This document shows positions 9,370-21,746 of a stretch of DNA of 64,000 bases, piece after piece (within the stretch, counting starts at the first letter, position 1; every line of letters starts with the position of its first letter). The notes under the pieces are model-generated. The model did not search any database. It worked only from the letters and a program-made list of their open reading frames with translations, and had not been told where the DNA came from. Made by a program: the position numbers and the translations under genes. The DNA is from Rhabditophanes sp. KR3021 (Eukaryota; Nematoda; Chromadorea; Rhabditida; Alloionematidae): positions 620,001 to 684,000 of the forward strand of contig CAUJLY010000002.1 of NCBI GenBank assembly GCA_963281155.1, read 5' to 3'.

Positions 9370-12300
9370 TCATCGAGAGTCATGTCTTCGTGCATTTAAG
9401 TCTCCCATGTCGTCCTCATCATCTAGGGCCATCGAATCTTTGTCCTCGAGGTGAGAGCCCCCTTCCTCGAGACGTTTTTTGCGGTCGCGGCGCTGGCGAT
9501 CTCGGAGGCAATTGAAACTGCGCCTTTCTTCTACCGTCATTCTTTGGTATTTTAGGCGGGCAGCTTCAGCTCGCCGAGATCTTCTTCTTTGGGCCTCGCT
9601 TATTTCTCCCATCGTCTTGTCGTCTATCAAGGCGCCTGTTTGTTGGGCTGCGTCATACAATTGGCATAATTCCTCATCACGCTGCCTTGCTTTCCGAAGA
9701 GCTACGGCTCTTTTGGCATTGAATTTCTTTCTGTCTTCTTCGCTCATATCGTGGTACCTTTGCCTGGCTCGAGCAGCTCTTCGGGCCCTCTGTGCTAGCA
9801 CTTTTTCTGTCGGCTGGGGTGGGCGCCTCCTGACAACTTCATTCCCCATATAATCATTCGAACAAACTTGATTAATGATAGGTGAAATTGTGTCTTCACA
9901 ATCTTCATCTTCCTTCATCTCCATTACCTGCATGTGATGGCCATTATGAACAACCATCGAATCATCCATTTCCCTCTCCTCATACATCTCTCTACGCCCA
10001 TTATTTCTACCTCGCCTACTCAAATGTTGTTTATTGTCATGAGGTTGTTGCTGTTGCAGTACAATATTGTTAGGGTGTTCGTAGCCGTGTTGACTAGACC
10101 TCACAGGCATAACAGCCAAAGACTGCTGCACAATCTGCCCATCCGGCATCTGAATCAGCTGAACGGTCTGATCGATGGACTGCAATATCTGAGTTCCATT
10201 ACTATCGATATGTTGGACGTAAAGTTGTTGGCCTTGATGCGAATTAGGATCACCCATGAAGTTTTGCCCCTGATTGATAAAAATGACTTGCGGAGGGAGG
10301 GAAGAATAACTTGCTTGATCATTTGAAATTTGATTCGACATCATGGAACGGACTTGGATTGGTTGTTGGTGCATCATCACATGTGAACCTTGGTGGATCA
10401 AATTATTGTCATGCTGAGAATGGTCTCCTTCGTGTACATTATCCATATCCATCACCAAGTCCTCTTCCATCCTCTGATCTCTCTTACTCACACCACCATA
10501 TTCAATTCCATTCTTTACCGCATTTACTCTATTAGCTGCTTTCAACTTCCTCTCCACATCCTCCTCCAATTCTCTCAGCGTCTCCTCATAAATGACACAA
10601 TTGTCCTCTTCATCCTGATACTCCATCTTCGAAACCTCCTCCTCCCCAATATCCTCCCCCAACATCTCATGCTCCAAACCACTCGAATTAACCATACTAT
10701 TAGAATCGTGCCCCATCGAATAAGAAGCCTCCTCATATTTCAAGTGAGAATCATCATACATTTGGTCTTCCATCAAACTCATATTATCATTACTTAAATT
10801 ATACTCCTGAGAAGCTATGCTCATTGGGTTTGAAGAATTTGTGATGGAATTGGATCTTTTTCTCTTAGCATTACTACGCCTTTGGTTGTAAGCCTTCCTT
10901 TCATCCGTGGACATTTTGTGGTAACGCAACCTAGCTAATTCGGCTCTCTTGGCATTTCGCATCATTATTTGCTGGGCTTTGGCTAGAGCGTCTTCGGAGA
11001 TCCGGCCGGCCGGTGTACTGAGCAGTAGTTCCTCTTCCATGCGACGCCGCCTGAAGGCTTCCGTCCGTCTTTGGTTGTAGCATTTCTTTTCGTCTGTATT
11101 CATTTTGTGGTAACGCTGCCTAGCTGCTTCCGCTTTCTTGGCGTTCGCTTGCACGATTTGGATTCGCAGCGAGTCCGGATCCACTCCCTTTTCTCTCGCT
11201 AAAAAGGGGCATTATACCTTGTTTTAATAGGTGATTTAAATCACATAAAATTTGCTTCAATAAATGTCTCAATTAGAAACAACCTTTTAGAAATACAAGT
11301 ATGCCTTGAATCTGTGGCATTAGATCATTTTTGTTTTGCCAGTTGCAACCGCAATGATAAGAAAAGATAATGCAAGTTACGAAGAAAGGCCAAACTTAGA
11401 CTATGTCTAACCAGAACCAACGCCAACTACAATGACGAAGGAGCAGCTGATAAAGAAGCACTCAACATACATCTTATCGGACCTTCTAAAAGGCGTCAAG
11501 TTGGATGAACTCTCTCTTTTATTGACTTCAAAAAACTTCTTATTATGTAGAAGTTTCTTGTAGAGTGAAAATAAGCTTACAAAATCATGCCTCCGGAATT
11601 AGACGAGACATTTCACTCGACCCAAAGAGTAAAGGAGTAAGGGCGATTTGGAAGGACAAAGGAAAAGTAGTTGGTGTCTACACTGATGAACTCCACATTA
11701 ATCAAGCACTCAGCCTAGAGTATGGTGTCATGTTGGCACGAGACGTCAACTAACTAATATGGTTGATTCTGGACAATCAAGTGATGTATCTAAAAGATCC
11801 TGACGTTGTCTCGACAACCAGTGAATCAGGTCTCGAACAACTTCTCGCCAGAGTATCTTCTAATGTTGTGTGTCTTTTTAATTCCGCACAATAAACTTTG
11901 TTGTTTTCTTTAATTTACCTAAACATAAAAAATTAGTTAAAAGTATGGTGGAAAGATCAAAACCTTTGTCAGCTAATGTCGCCAAAGACAGTCTTTTCTT
12001 ACGGTTGGTGTGAGAAGAACCTGAACTGGAGTCATTGTGACTGGAGTGATGTTGTTGGTGTTGGATGATCTGCGCCATCACCGGCTGTTGCGCCGACGAC
12101 ACCTGCCCCCCATTTCCTTTCCTTCCTTTCAACTTCAAAATTTCTGCCTGAAACAAATTTTTATTGATCTTTTAATAAAAGCCCAATTTGGAGGAAACTA
12201 AAGATGAGAAACGTCTGTTGCCCAATAAAGTTCCTTTAAATGTGGTCTAACTAAAAGAATGAACCCTCACAAACCTGAGTAGCATCTTTCTGAATATCAT

Positions 12301-13088
12301 TAGTAGACCGTAAAATCTGCTCCAATTCCTTTTCCTCCCTGGACCGCTGAACCTCCACATGAGCAGAATCCAACTCATTCACAACAAGTGCCTTTTCTTC
12401 GGCTGCACTCAGTTTTTGGTACCTATCTCTGGCTAGTTGCATTTTAGTTTTCTTTCCAAGTTGTTGGTTAGGCTTGGTTGGAGGGCGATTGTTGGGACTC
12501 GGCCTAGGCCTGATTGTTGGTAGGCGTTGTTGGTGGTGGATTTGGTGATGTCCATTGAGGAAGGCGATGTCCTCGTCATCTTGTTCTGTCTTTATCAAGC
12601 CATGATTGGAATTACCACCTGAATCTGTATAATATTCAAAGAGATCATTTTGAGAGGTTGAGTGATGGATGTGGTGGGATGTTGAAGCAGTCGTCCCATT
12701 CAACATGTCTATATGTTGTTCCGAAGGTAAGTCATCTTCTTCCTTCATATTACTGTGATTAATGATGGAGGAATGGATGCGATGGTGGTCGTTGTGTCTC
12801 AAGCCATTCGGCATTACCGCAACCTTAAATCAATCCAACGTTACTAGTGTCTCTTTAATTGGGACAACTTACATATTTATTGCCTCCCCCTGCCACCATT
12901 CCGCTCCCAATAGTATAGGCAGGTCCAGTTGGGGTGGAATAATAACTATTATTAGCAGAATTATTATTCGTTGAGTAAGTAGAGCCTGGCATGGTTTGAA
13001 ACAGGGCATGTCCATTCTCATCCGGCGACTCGGGGCCTTCCTCAGCAGAAGTAAAATAAGTTGCACCTCCTATAGTGCTGTGATTCAT
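9370..13088 (-). CDS. STPR-like 23-residue repeat protein, copy B (putative DNA-binding regulator)
   Basis: Four exons (12873-13088, 12275-12823, 11964-12147, 9370-11198; introns 49, 127 and 765 bp) encode 925 residues. Five copies of a ~23-residue unit, of the type ARxRYHKMSxDERKAYNQRR, are visible: one near residue 210, two near the start of the last exon and two near the C-terminus. Each is followed by a basic tract (EAFRRRRMEEE; RSNAKRKRSNS). The spacing and pattern resemble the STPR domain (score-and-three-residue repeats) of silkworm FMBP-1 and vertebrate ZNF821, which binds DNA. The rest is low-complexity: Asn/Ser/His-rich N-terminus, Gln/His/Met-rich middle, acidic tail. The ATG follows a CCTTTTAG acceptor, with a three-codon upstream reading frame (ATGAAAAAATGA) overlapping it. 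Tandem paralogue of the gene at 13646-16561. Exon structure is firm; STPR assignment is from pattern only. Confidence 0.8.
11432..11885 (+). pseudogene. Coding-like remnant on the opposite strand inside an intron of the copy B gene
   Basis: Within the 765-bp intron, the plus strand reads as protein-like text that needs frame changes: MTKEQLIKKHSTYILSDLLK near 11432, then a 62-codon open stretch at 11565-11753 (ISLDPKSKGVRAIWKDKGKV, DELHINQALSLEYGVMLARD), then IWLILDNQVMYLKDPDVVST to about 11880. Codon use is far less AT-rich than true intron sequence. I read it as a decayed gene or element fragment. No family recognised. A possibly related piece lies in the matching intron of copy A. Confidence 0.4.
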
Positions 13089-13645
13089 TTTTTCATCTAA
13101 AAGGCGACTAACACTACACTCATTAATTCAAATTATCCTCAATTCAAAGGTACGGCAAGGGCCGGATGTTGTCAAGACATCGATAATAAAAAACCAATAC
13201 TACGTCCCATCCAAACAATCGTCTATACATGTATTTACAAACTTCAAGTCAACCTTCCAATTAACTTGCCAAAAAAGATATAATAATAATTAACAAAATA
13301 CAAAGTAAAAAACAACTAAAATCACTACCCACCTCCCCCAACTAACCAAACCTTCCCTACTACAACCCCTCCAACTAAACTTCGCCAAAATAGTGGAAAG
13401 ATGCGCCTACTACACTAAGATGGCTTTTCTGCTGTCATGGTCAAGAGTAGAGATAGGCAAGTTTGGTGGTGATAAAGTGGTATTCGTAATTGACAGGGAA
13501 GATGAAGGCTCCTAGGTCACTTCTTGAGATCCGTACATAAAAATAACAAATTGTAGAGAGTTTGGTTGGGGCGATTTCGATCAAATATTCATTAAGGCAC
13601 TGTTTCGGTTCATTTCAATAACAACAAATCAGGGGCTCTTTTTGA
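13089..13645. other. Spacer between the two STPR-like genes
   Basis: 557 bp with no convincing reading frame; it holds the 3' UTR of copy A and the leader of copy B. A TTTTAG acceptor abuts the copy B start, as expected for trans-splicing of a downstream gene in a polycistronic or closely packed pair. Confidence 0.6.
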
Positions 13646-16561
13646 TTAGAGACTAGTTAGGTTGTTGTTGGGGGGGTGTTGGTACAATACTAGAGGTGAA
13701 GAAGAACGGTACCGTTGCTGCGGGTGGTGGTGTTGAGTGGTTTGGATTATTTGACCGTTGCCGTTCATTACCTGGACTAGGTGGCCGGGTTGGAGGGGGA
13801 CGAGGCGTGTTTGGAGGTGGGGTTGGGGGTTGTTTGTGAGGATGATTTGTTGGGTGTGGTGAGGAGCTTGAGTTACGTGGGAGATGATGGCGCCGTGTAT
13901 TTGGGGGGTGCCTTGGTCGAGTAGCATCCGGTTCGAGTATACTTTTTGGTGCTGATTGGTTTGTTGGTTTTGGCGGAGGAGAGCTTGTTTGGCTACGTGA
14001 GTCCTTTTGATGACGTCTTTTTCGATGGTTGACAGGATCTCGGGGTCTTCTTCAGCTATGTCAAGTTCGTTTTGGGGAATGTGTTCGGTTTTGATGTCTT
14101 CGTCCTCGAAGGAGCCTGATTCGTCGAAATTGCTGTTGGAATCTGAATAAGTTGAGTTGTAGTCATTTAGACTATTTGTCTTGGAGCGCTTGGTTTTAGG
14201 AGTATAACGTTTCTGATTGTAAGCTCTCTTTTCTTCTGGAGACATCTTCTGATAGCGAAGTCTAGCTTGAGTGGCTCTTTTCTGATTCCTGGCCAAAATC
14301 TGCTGGGCTTTATCTAAATTATCAGGTTTAATCAAGCCAACAGGCATCGACAAAAGAGTCTCTTCTTCATGTCTTCTTCTCCTGAAAGCTTCCGTCCTCC
14401 TCTGATTATATGCTTTCTTCTGTTCGTCCGTCATCCTATGATATCTGAGCCTGGCGGCTTCAGCCTTCTTCGCATTTTGCTCTTTAATCTGCTTTTGCAA
14501 CAATTCCTCCTTCTCATTAGGATCCAATGTATTGGATGCTTTTGAGGCCACCGCTGCTAATTGCCTCATGCGCCTTCTCATATTATGGGCTTTTCTCTCT
14601 TCTTTATTCATTCGCTGGTAACGCAAACGAGCAGCTTCCGCCCACTTTGCGCGCATTCTCTTTTCACGTAAAGCCTGTAAATTTTGAATTAGTATTGTAC
14701 ATTTAAGTGTAAATGGAGAAGACTTGATGCCAAGCTTTATTTTTAAAAGAATCTTTTTTAATTTTAAATATTATTTACTTTTAGATTTGTTGTTTTTTCC
14801 ATGTTTTTATTTAACTTTTACTAATTGTTGCCTTTATATCTAATCTCCCCATTCACTTAACAAGAGTAAAGCATGGAGAAAGGTGACGTCAAAGGTGAAA
14901 TCAAGAAGAGTCTCAAAGAAACAAAGACAAAATAGCCGCAGCGTTGGGTACAAGGCAACAGACTTACGAAGCTACTGACAAAGAAGCACCTATTGTGGGG
15001 AAGAAAGGATGCCCAGCTAAAGGTAGGTTAAGCATTTTGAATGGCGAGTAGTTGTTTTAGTTTCAAGGAAACCACTACAGCCAAGTCGTTCTTTTGGATT
15101 GCCTCAAGTTTGGCCGAAAAAGAAAATGGCTTAAGAGAAGGTGACTTAAGGTGGGAGGTTAATTCTGTGAATGCATGTGCAGTCGCTGACATCTTGATCA
15201 AAAAGATGCCTAAACTGGACCTGACGAATGAAGATTAATTTAATAATAATATCTTAATTTTAATAAATATTTGATTTCCATACCTCGGTGACTTTGGGGT
15301 CTTCGACGATGTCGTTACTTTTCTTGAGAATCGATTCAAGTTCCATGACCTCTTTTTCACGTTGACGTTTCATCTTCTGAGCCATTGTCCGTTTCATGTT
15401 CAATTGCTTCTTTTCTTTCGCAGGAAAGGTTGTGGTATCTTTGGCGGGCAGCCTCGGCTTGTCTAGCTCTCTTGGCTTCATCTCTTTCCTTCTTGGGGAC
15501 ACTTTTCCTTGGAGCATTTGCTGGCCCAGGATCCGCTTCAGCATTTGGAATCATGATACCATCCTCGACATAATGAACCTCATCCTGCTCAAGGCAATGT
15601 TCTTCTCTCGAAATACTATGGCTAGAAGTGGTAGGGGACTGACACTGATAAGAAGGTGCCATTCTCTGAATCCCACTATTAGTATTATAATTGGTTGGCA
15701 TTTGATTGGAAGTTCTCTGGACAATGATAGTACCGCCATTATTTGGATGATGAACTTGCTGCTGCTGCCTCGAAATGCCATTTCCATTTTTTAAGCTAAA
15801 TAACAAAATAAGTTGACAAATAACGAAAAAACTTACTTATTATTATTCCTCAACGGAAGATGGTGATGGTGGTGGTTTGTGGAGTGGTGGGGCATGGCCC
15901 CTGAATTAGAAACAAAAATGTGTTGTTCCCCACCCGCCATATTAGGACTATCTGGATGCCTTCCATTTTCGATATAATAAGTACCAGTAGGAGTGTGAGA
16001 ACCCGAGGTGGTACTGATATAAGTAGGAGTACCGGGCGCCATTGACGTTTGTGGGTGTGGCAAGTGAATATGGTGGTGTGGATGGTCGATGTAATGGCCA
16101 TTATTATTTGATACTATTCTTGCATTTTTTGGATGATGCACTATTTGGATGTTTTGATGGGTTGAGTGGCGGATAAGGTGAGGGTTTTGAGAGTTTGATT
16201 TGGTTTGATTTGGGGGGACGCGAATGGATCCTGAGACTGTTTTGATTATTCTACTTCGGTTCAATTCGAAGTTCTTGCCAGTTGGGATTGGGTGAGTGTG
16301 GTGGATGTATTCGGGTTGTTGTTGCCTGTGATGGTGTTGATTTGGATGGTGCATTTGATGGGTTCCATGAGGATGACTATTGTTATTGGACATTAAGATC
16401 GTATTTGCGGTGTGTCTAGGTCCTGCTACATTACTTTGGGAGATGATCTGAATGGTGGAGGATGAGGTTGGTGAGTTACCATCTGAAGTATTCATGTACG
16501 GAGATTCGGTGTAATTATTCTGCGACCTAACATTAGCCTGTACGCTATAAGAGCCGTTCAT
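13646..16561 (-). CDS. STPR-like 23-residue repeat protein, copy A, with an apparent one-base frameshift
   Basis: Three exons (15837-16561, 15284-15795, 13646-14674; introns 41 and 609 bp). The coding sum is 2266 nt, one over 755 codons, because of an extra base near 15419-15428. Upstream of it the frame reads RQAEAARQRYHNLS; downstream only another frame continues the repeat as AKEKKQLNMKRTMAQKMKR. Copy B is intact here (RDRYQKLSAAEEKALVV). Three more repeats follow in the last exon (RYQRMNKEERKAHNMRR; RYHRMTDEQKKAYNQRR; RYQKMSPEEKRAYNQKR), with basic and then acidic and Gln/His-rich segments. The N-terminal exon is dominated by His, Asn, Ser and Pro with poly-His runs. Copy A lacks the C-terminal repeat pair of copy B. 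A TTTATAG acceptor lies 4 nt before the ATG. Either a sequence error or a null allele; otherwise likely a nuclear regulator. Confidence 0.7.
14873..15238 (+). pseudogene. Coding-like remnant on the opposite strand inside an intron of the copy A gene
   Basis: In the 609-bp intron the plus strand carries MEKGDVKGEIKKSLKETK, then in another frame RLTKLLTKKHLLWGRKDAQL, then a 65-codon open stretch ending near 15238 (SFFWIASSLAEKENGLREGD; ACAVADILIKKMPKLDLTNE). The TKxLLTKKH text resembles TKEQLIKKH in the matching copy B intron, so both may descend from one nested gene duplicated with its host. Frames are broken, so a decayed copy is the best reading. Confidence 0.35.
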
Positions 16562-19500
16562 GACTCTATAAATATATGGTTATAGCAGTTCCAGAGTGGT
16601 TGATTTACTAAAATGGAAAAAGATCAGTAAGTTTTGTCAATTATTAATTAGTAAAAAAGACAACAATTTTGTATTCGAATAGTATAGTGTGGAAGGATGT
16701 ATATTAAACAAAATTTTAAATGACAATTTTTGAACTTTTAAAAGCTCTTCTTTTATAAATAAATAATTCCGTTGGAGTGTTTCATACCTTTCCTCCCCAA
16801 TAACTTTTAAAAATAAAAGGATGTAACTAGTTTTACCTTGCAAAAAAGTTCACAATCAATGAATGAATAATGCTATGATACCAATTTTGTCAAAAATTGT
16901 AAAAATAATGATGAAGTGTAGTGTGTATGTGCGTAGTTGTGAATAAATTTGTATTTACAAAAGTTACAAAGAAGTAAGTTAGGGAAAGTGTGATAACTAC
17001 ATATTTTTGTTGACTTTGAAGAAAGCAAAAAAAGAAGCTCAAAAAAATGTCCATCCAGAGGATCAAACATTAATTGAGAGCCTTTTGAGGATCTTCCAAC
17101 AATACAGTATCTTGGTTAAGTTCCCTTACTTGGAGTGAACATCTCCAAAGATGCAGAAATGACCGGTAATGGTGTGAGAGTTGTATGAAAAAGTATAAAG
17201 ATCGCTTAATGTATGTAATAAAATACATGGACAAATAAAAACAGCTGATGGATATGGTGGTGGTAATTGATGATGGTAGATTGAGATGTCATTTTGAGAT
17301 GTGTCAAATTCGTGTGTGTAAGTGATCTTTTTGTATAAATTCATTTTCCTTACAAGGAAAGATATTAAGACAATATGTTTGTTAAGAAAATATTTTCCTT
17401 TTTATTAATCTTATTTTGGTTGAGGCCAAGAAAAGGATAGGTAATTGGCAGCTTGTGAACTATCCTGATTATCTGAGTTGAATCAGTTATATACGTGTGT
17501 GAGAGATATCAAAGAGTGAGATGGTAAAAGAAAGGTTAGGGCACACCATGAATTAAAAGGATTGGTTAGGTCTTTTTCAATTTTTGTTCTCAGCTCTTCT
17601 ATATAAATTTAAAACCAGAGAAATACATATGTTCAGCCATTTCGAATTAATAGAGTAGTATAGAGTAGGAGTATATTACAAAAGATGAAGACACGGAGAC
17701 ATATTACGATATGAAAGATACAACCACTGACTTCCTATCTATCCTCTGAAATAATCAGCATGTTTTGGTTTTGTAGAGTATATGCAGTAATTGTCAACAC
17801 AATATAAATAGAGCCTAAAGAGAGTGCAGCACTTCACAAAACGCAATACCTATAGATGGAGAGTGGTAGAGAGATATATTAACAGATAAAAGGTTTTTAG
17901 AAAGCACGGGTAGCGGAATAAAATAGCATTGACGACATTCTCGATTCCCTTAAATAAAGAGAGTGGAAAGAAAAATGTACCCCTTTTCTCATTCAAATTT
18001 GGACGATGGTGGTAGTGGGTGGTGTGAGAGGGAGCAAAAATATATATATCAAATATACAACGTCCCTGACGCAACATCAGCTATGCATACACATTTTCTT
18101 TTGATAAATAAAGTGAATGTCGAAAATATAAATAGAAGTGTGTACACAAACGGCGAAGCAATCAGACTGAAAAAGTTTTTGGTAATAAGAGATGTATGGA
18201 GTATCTATAGATTATAAAAGAGACGTGAGGCGGAAATACAATTTCTATTCAGCCTCAACCTTCACACAACCACGATGGATAAGTAGATCATTAAAAATTT
18301 AGACGGTCCCTGGTGCAAACTTGACGGCCAGTGTATCATTTCTATGTCAGCTCGACAATCCTATCCGCACCCAAAATAATAAGAACAAAAAAAATTAGGA
18401 AAGAGCAAAGGTTGCCAGCCACCGATATATGTGAATGATAGGAGAGACGTTAAAAGAAAGGGTTAAAGTTGTTGTGGAGAGATGGCCTTGTTGTGAGATA
18501 TGTCATAAGAGACCAATCAAACAGAAAGAGGACAATTAGTTAGGTTGGGCCTACATCAGAGCCCAGACAAAAGCAGAAAGGCTTCCCAGTTTTGGATGGC
18601 AATTCTTTATTAAGTATATGCCACATTAACTTGGAAGTACCAACTTGGAACAAAGCGCCAAACTTATAAATAAGCGCGCCACTATCATTTGTGCATTTGA
18701 TCATAGATGAAGCTACTCCTTTGATTTTTGTAATTATTATGGCACACACATAACAACAAAAAGAACAACCAAACGAAGATTAATTTTTGTGTGATAAGAT
18801 TAAAAGCTATCACCAAACCGCATATAGTTTTACATAGTGCTTTAAAACTTTGAATGTGTATGTAAGTGTATTTGTATGGAAAATGTTTTTGGTTATATTA
18901 TTATTTTAAAAAGAGTAAATTTAAATTTAATAAATAACGCGCCAATTGTTTACCACAGAAAATGATATGAAAATAGAAGTATTATATAAAATGATGTAAA
19001 AGTATGCCTTCAAAAGTAAACAAGATTGGTCTTAACTAATGACATAATAAACCTATCAAAATAATATTTTAAAAAATAAGTTTGCACAAATGGTAGTAAC
19101 AGCATAGTTTAAGAAGTAATTTCTTTCATCAAGTACTTTCTCAATTAAAAATCTGCACTTGAAGATTACAAAAAGAAGGATCTTTTGTATTATTATTGTT
19201 TTGTGTGTTGCGCAATCATTTTTTACGTACATCACCAATCAAAAATATGTTTGTTTTAATTGATTTATATTAGTTTAAAAATGCACGATACGTTTACCGG
19301 ATTACAATAAAAAATTTAAATAAATAAGTTTCTTTCCTTTAATTGTAACTGTATTATTGTCTAATTTAATAAAATAATAAAAACAAATAGTTGCATGAAA
19401 GCTTCTTGAAAAAATGTTAGTTATATGAAGGCAAAAATAAAATAAAAAATACACCACACAACTACACACATTAAATATATACATACAAAAAATGTTCACA

Positions 19501-19988
19501 TTGATATTCACTATTAATAAGGCAAAATAAATAATAAATAAGTATATTCTTTTTGAAATGACTTTAGTCGGTCTTTTTTTTGTCAAGGTAAATTTAATCA
19601 ACAAAAAATAATTACCTTTATTATGAAGATGTCCTTTGGAGAATATTCATATTCGTCTATACATTTTGATGGAAATGGTACGTCAAAAACAAATAGTACG
19701 TCACATTTGTAGTGAATGTAATTAATATGCTGCCTAAAAAGGCATTTCATAAAATTGCGAAAAAAGCTCATCATGGAAAGTATTTTTGGACAAAAAGAGA
19801 GGAGGAAGGAAGTATGTAATTTGGTATACCTATTAAGTATCCAAAGCAAGTATAATGTTGGAGATATAATTTAGGTATAATAAAGTATAAATGTTATTTT
19901 GAACCTCACCCAACTTTATAACATATACCTTTTTGGTAATCTTTTGCGTTGCCAACACCAATATTTTTGTTGGAAGAAGTTATAAAAG
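16562..19988. other. Long non-coding region upstream of the copy A gene
   Basis: 3.4 kb with no convincing coding sequence. Between about 16.9 and 18.5 kb the plus strand is G-rich over C (for example 17 G against 4 C in 17221-17280). The minus strand is therefore C-rich over G, the same asymmetry as the AGAP introns on their sense strand. With the acceptor just before the copy A start, this suggests a long 5' UTR intron of copy A. The part after about 18.8 kb is balanced AT-rich spacer. Confidence 0.45.
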
Positions 19989-20992
19989 ATGGCTCGATTT
20001 GTTAGTGCATTAATTGTATATTTATTAATGTGTATCGTGCCAATTACATCCAAAAAAGCTGTTAAAAATGCTCATGGCAATACGGGAAGGAAGGGGATGC
20101 TGTATTGTTACTCGTGTCAGTTTTCAACAAGTGATGTTTATGATGCTGATACGAAAGATGATTGGTGCTCGAATAATCTACAAAAAACGGATCCTTCACA
20201 AACAATCAAGCCATGTGCGCCTTGGGAACCTTATTGCATGGTAAGTACTTAGATGCGTATGTCTTTTTAAACTAAAATATTGTGTTGGCAAATTCATAAG
20301 AAGCAAGTATCACAAAAAGTTTCCTTTGAGGGGGATAATGTAGGGCAATGTGTTGGCTGAAGCCATTGTCGTTTTACTATTTAAGCATAAAAGTGTAACG
20401 GCAATGGTGGCAGAAGGTAAAGGACTAACGAATGCCCAGCATTGGAATAATCACAAATGATAAATATTTAAATAAATACTTTTTTAAATTAGAAGTGTAT
20501 TAATCAAAAAATTCTTTTATAGACTAGCGTCACAACTATGTTAAATAGTTTTGCATCAATATCTCGTAGTTGCAGTGACAAATGCGATGACTTTTGTGAA
20601 GGTGTCGGATATGGAACAGATACGAGCAAGTTTAAAATTACCAAAAAGTTAAAAAGACTTTATTTCCATATTATTTAAATATCCTAAATGTATCTAATAA
20701 CTGTTTTTGACCTGTTCCAGTAACATGTACAGATTGCTGCGAAAATGATAAATGCAACGACAATTCAAGCCTTAGTTATTACTTGAAATTGATGGAAAAA
20801 CAAAGAACCTCCTGGACCAAGCCATTACCAGGAGAACTTGTGTTTAACAAAAAGAATAACTTAAAATTCCCTACAAACATGCTAGGCTGGAGTAATGGAG
20901 CAAGTAAAACTAAGTGTAAATGGAGTATCTTCATTGTCATATGCTGCTTATTCACAGACATTGTGATTGAATCATTATTACAAGATGTTTAA
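19989..20992 (+). CDS. Ly6/uPAR (three-finger) domain surface protein with a GC-AG intron
   Basis: Three exons (19989-20240, 20523-20625, 20721-20992) encode 208 residues. A signal peptide (about 1-21) precedes a three-finger module opening with LYCYSCQF and closing with DCCENDKCND, the CC...CN ending diagnostic of the LU fold. Intermediate cysteines are at KPCAPWEPYC and SCSDKCDDFC. The C-terminus has a hydrophobic segment (WSIFIVICCLFTDIVI) suitable for a membrane or GPI anchor. The second intron must start with GC (A|GCAAGT) to keep the frame into the CC-containing exon; GT donors nearby give the wrong phase. Such proteins are often receptor chaperones or ligands; the partner is unknown. 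The first intron (282 bp) is long for this window. Confidence 0.8.
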
Positions 20993-21746
20993 TTATTAAA
21001 GAAAATATATAGCTTTGTCAAAAATGTATATTTTTTATTTTCCAAATGCATTTAAGTTATACTATTTTTATAATATTCTTACTATCTAATCTATGCATTT
21101 CTTAAAAACTACTAACTTGATTAAAACCATCTTTAAGGAAGTGACCAAAAGTTTCACAAATTGAAATAATTTTTATTATTGAAAATGTTAGCCGGTAAAT
21201 AAGGTAATATCCATTAAATATTAAAATGCCATGCCCGTTTGCGTAAATTATTTTCGAAATATGTATTTGAATGTTGTGCTTTTGCTTTGGTATTAAGTGG
21301 TTTATTGTGAGTACATTCAATATATCCTATTTTAGAAATCGCCCAATTTTTGCATTCAATTATAATTAATTGGGTATATATTAGCAAAGTTGTGGCAGCA
21401 ACAAACATGCATATTATTAAAATATCTATTTTGTTGAAATTGTGTAGTGGTGTTTTAAAAAGAGTGTATGCATATTGGCAACAACGTCATACTTTCAGTT
21501 TATTCACAGGAACACATTTATACGCAAAATAGATTCCTATGTTATAGATATACATTTTTTAATTTTAATCAACGATGGTATTCGTATGGGTAAGCGTTCA
21601 TTTAGGAGTAAACTTTTGATTTGAAAAGGGCAAAGTAGGATAGAGTTAACAATTTTAGGTTCTGACGACATTTATACAATACTTACTTGCACTTTTCGTT
21701 TCGTCTATTTTGAGTTTACCAAAATGTATAAATATTTTTCGTTGAT
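20993..21746. other. AT-rich intergenic spacer
   Basis: 754 bp including the 3' UTR of the Ly6-like gene (AATAAA-like signals near 21000-21030). Short open stretches occur but none has protein-like composition. Nothing else recognised. Confidence 0.5.

Noticed and set aside
9479..10797. Several plus-strand open frames of 63-135 codons over STPR copy B
   Set aside because: Reverse readings of repeat-rich coding sequence; no independent evidence.
16637..19849. Several 60-100 codon minus-strand frames in the region upstream of STPR copy A
   Set aside because: AT-rich, hydrophobic, intron-like text without conserved motifs or plausible splice structure.
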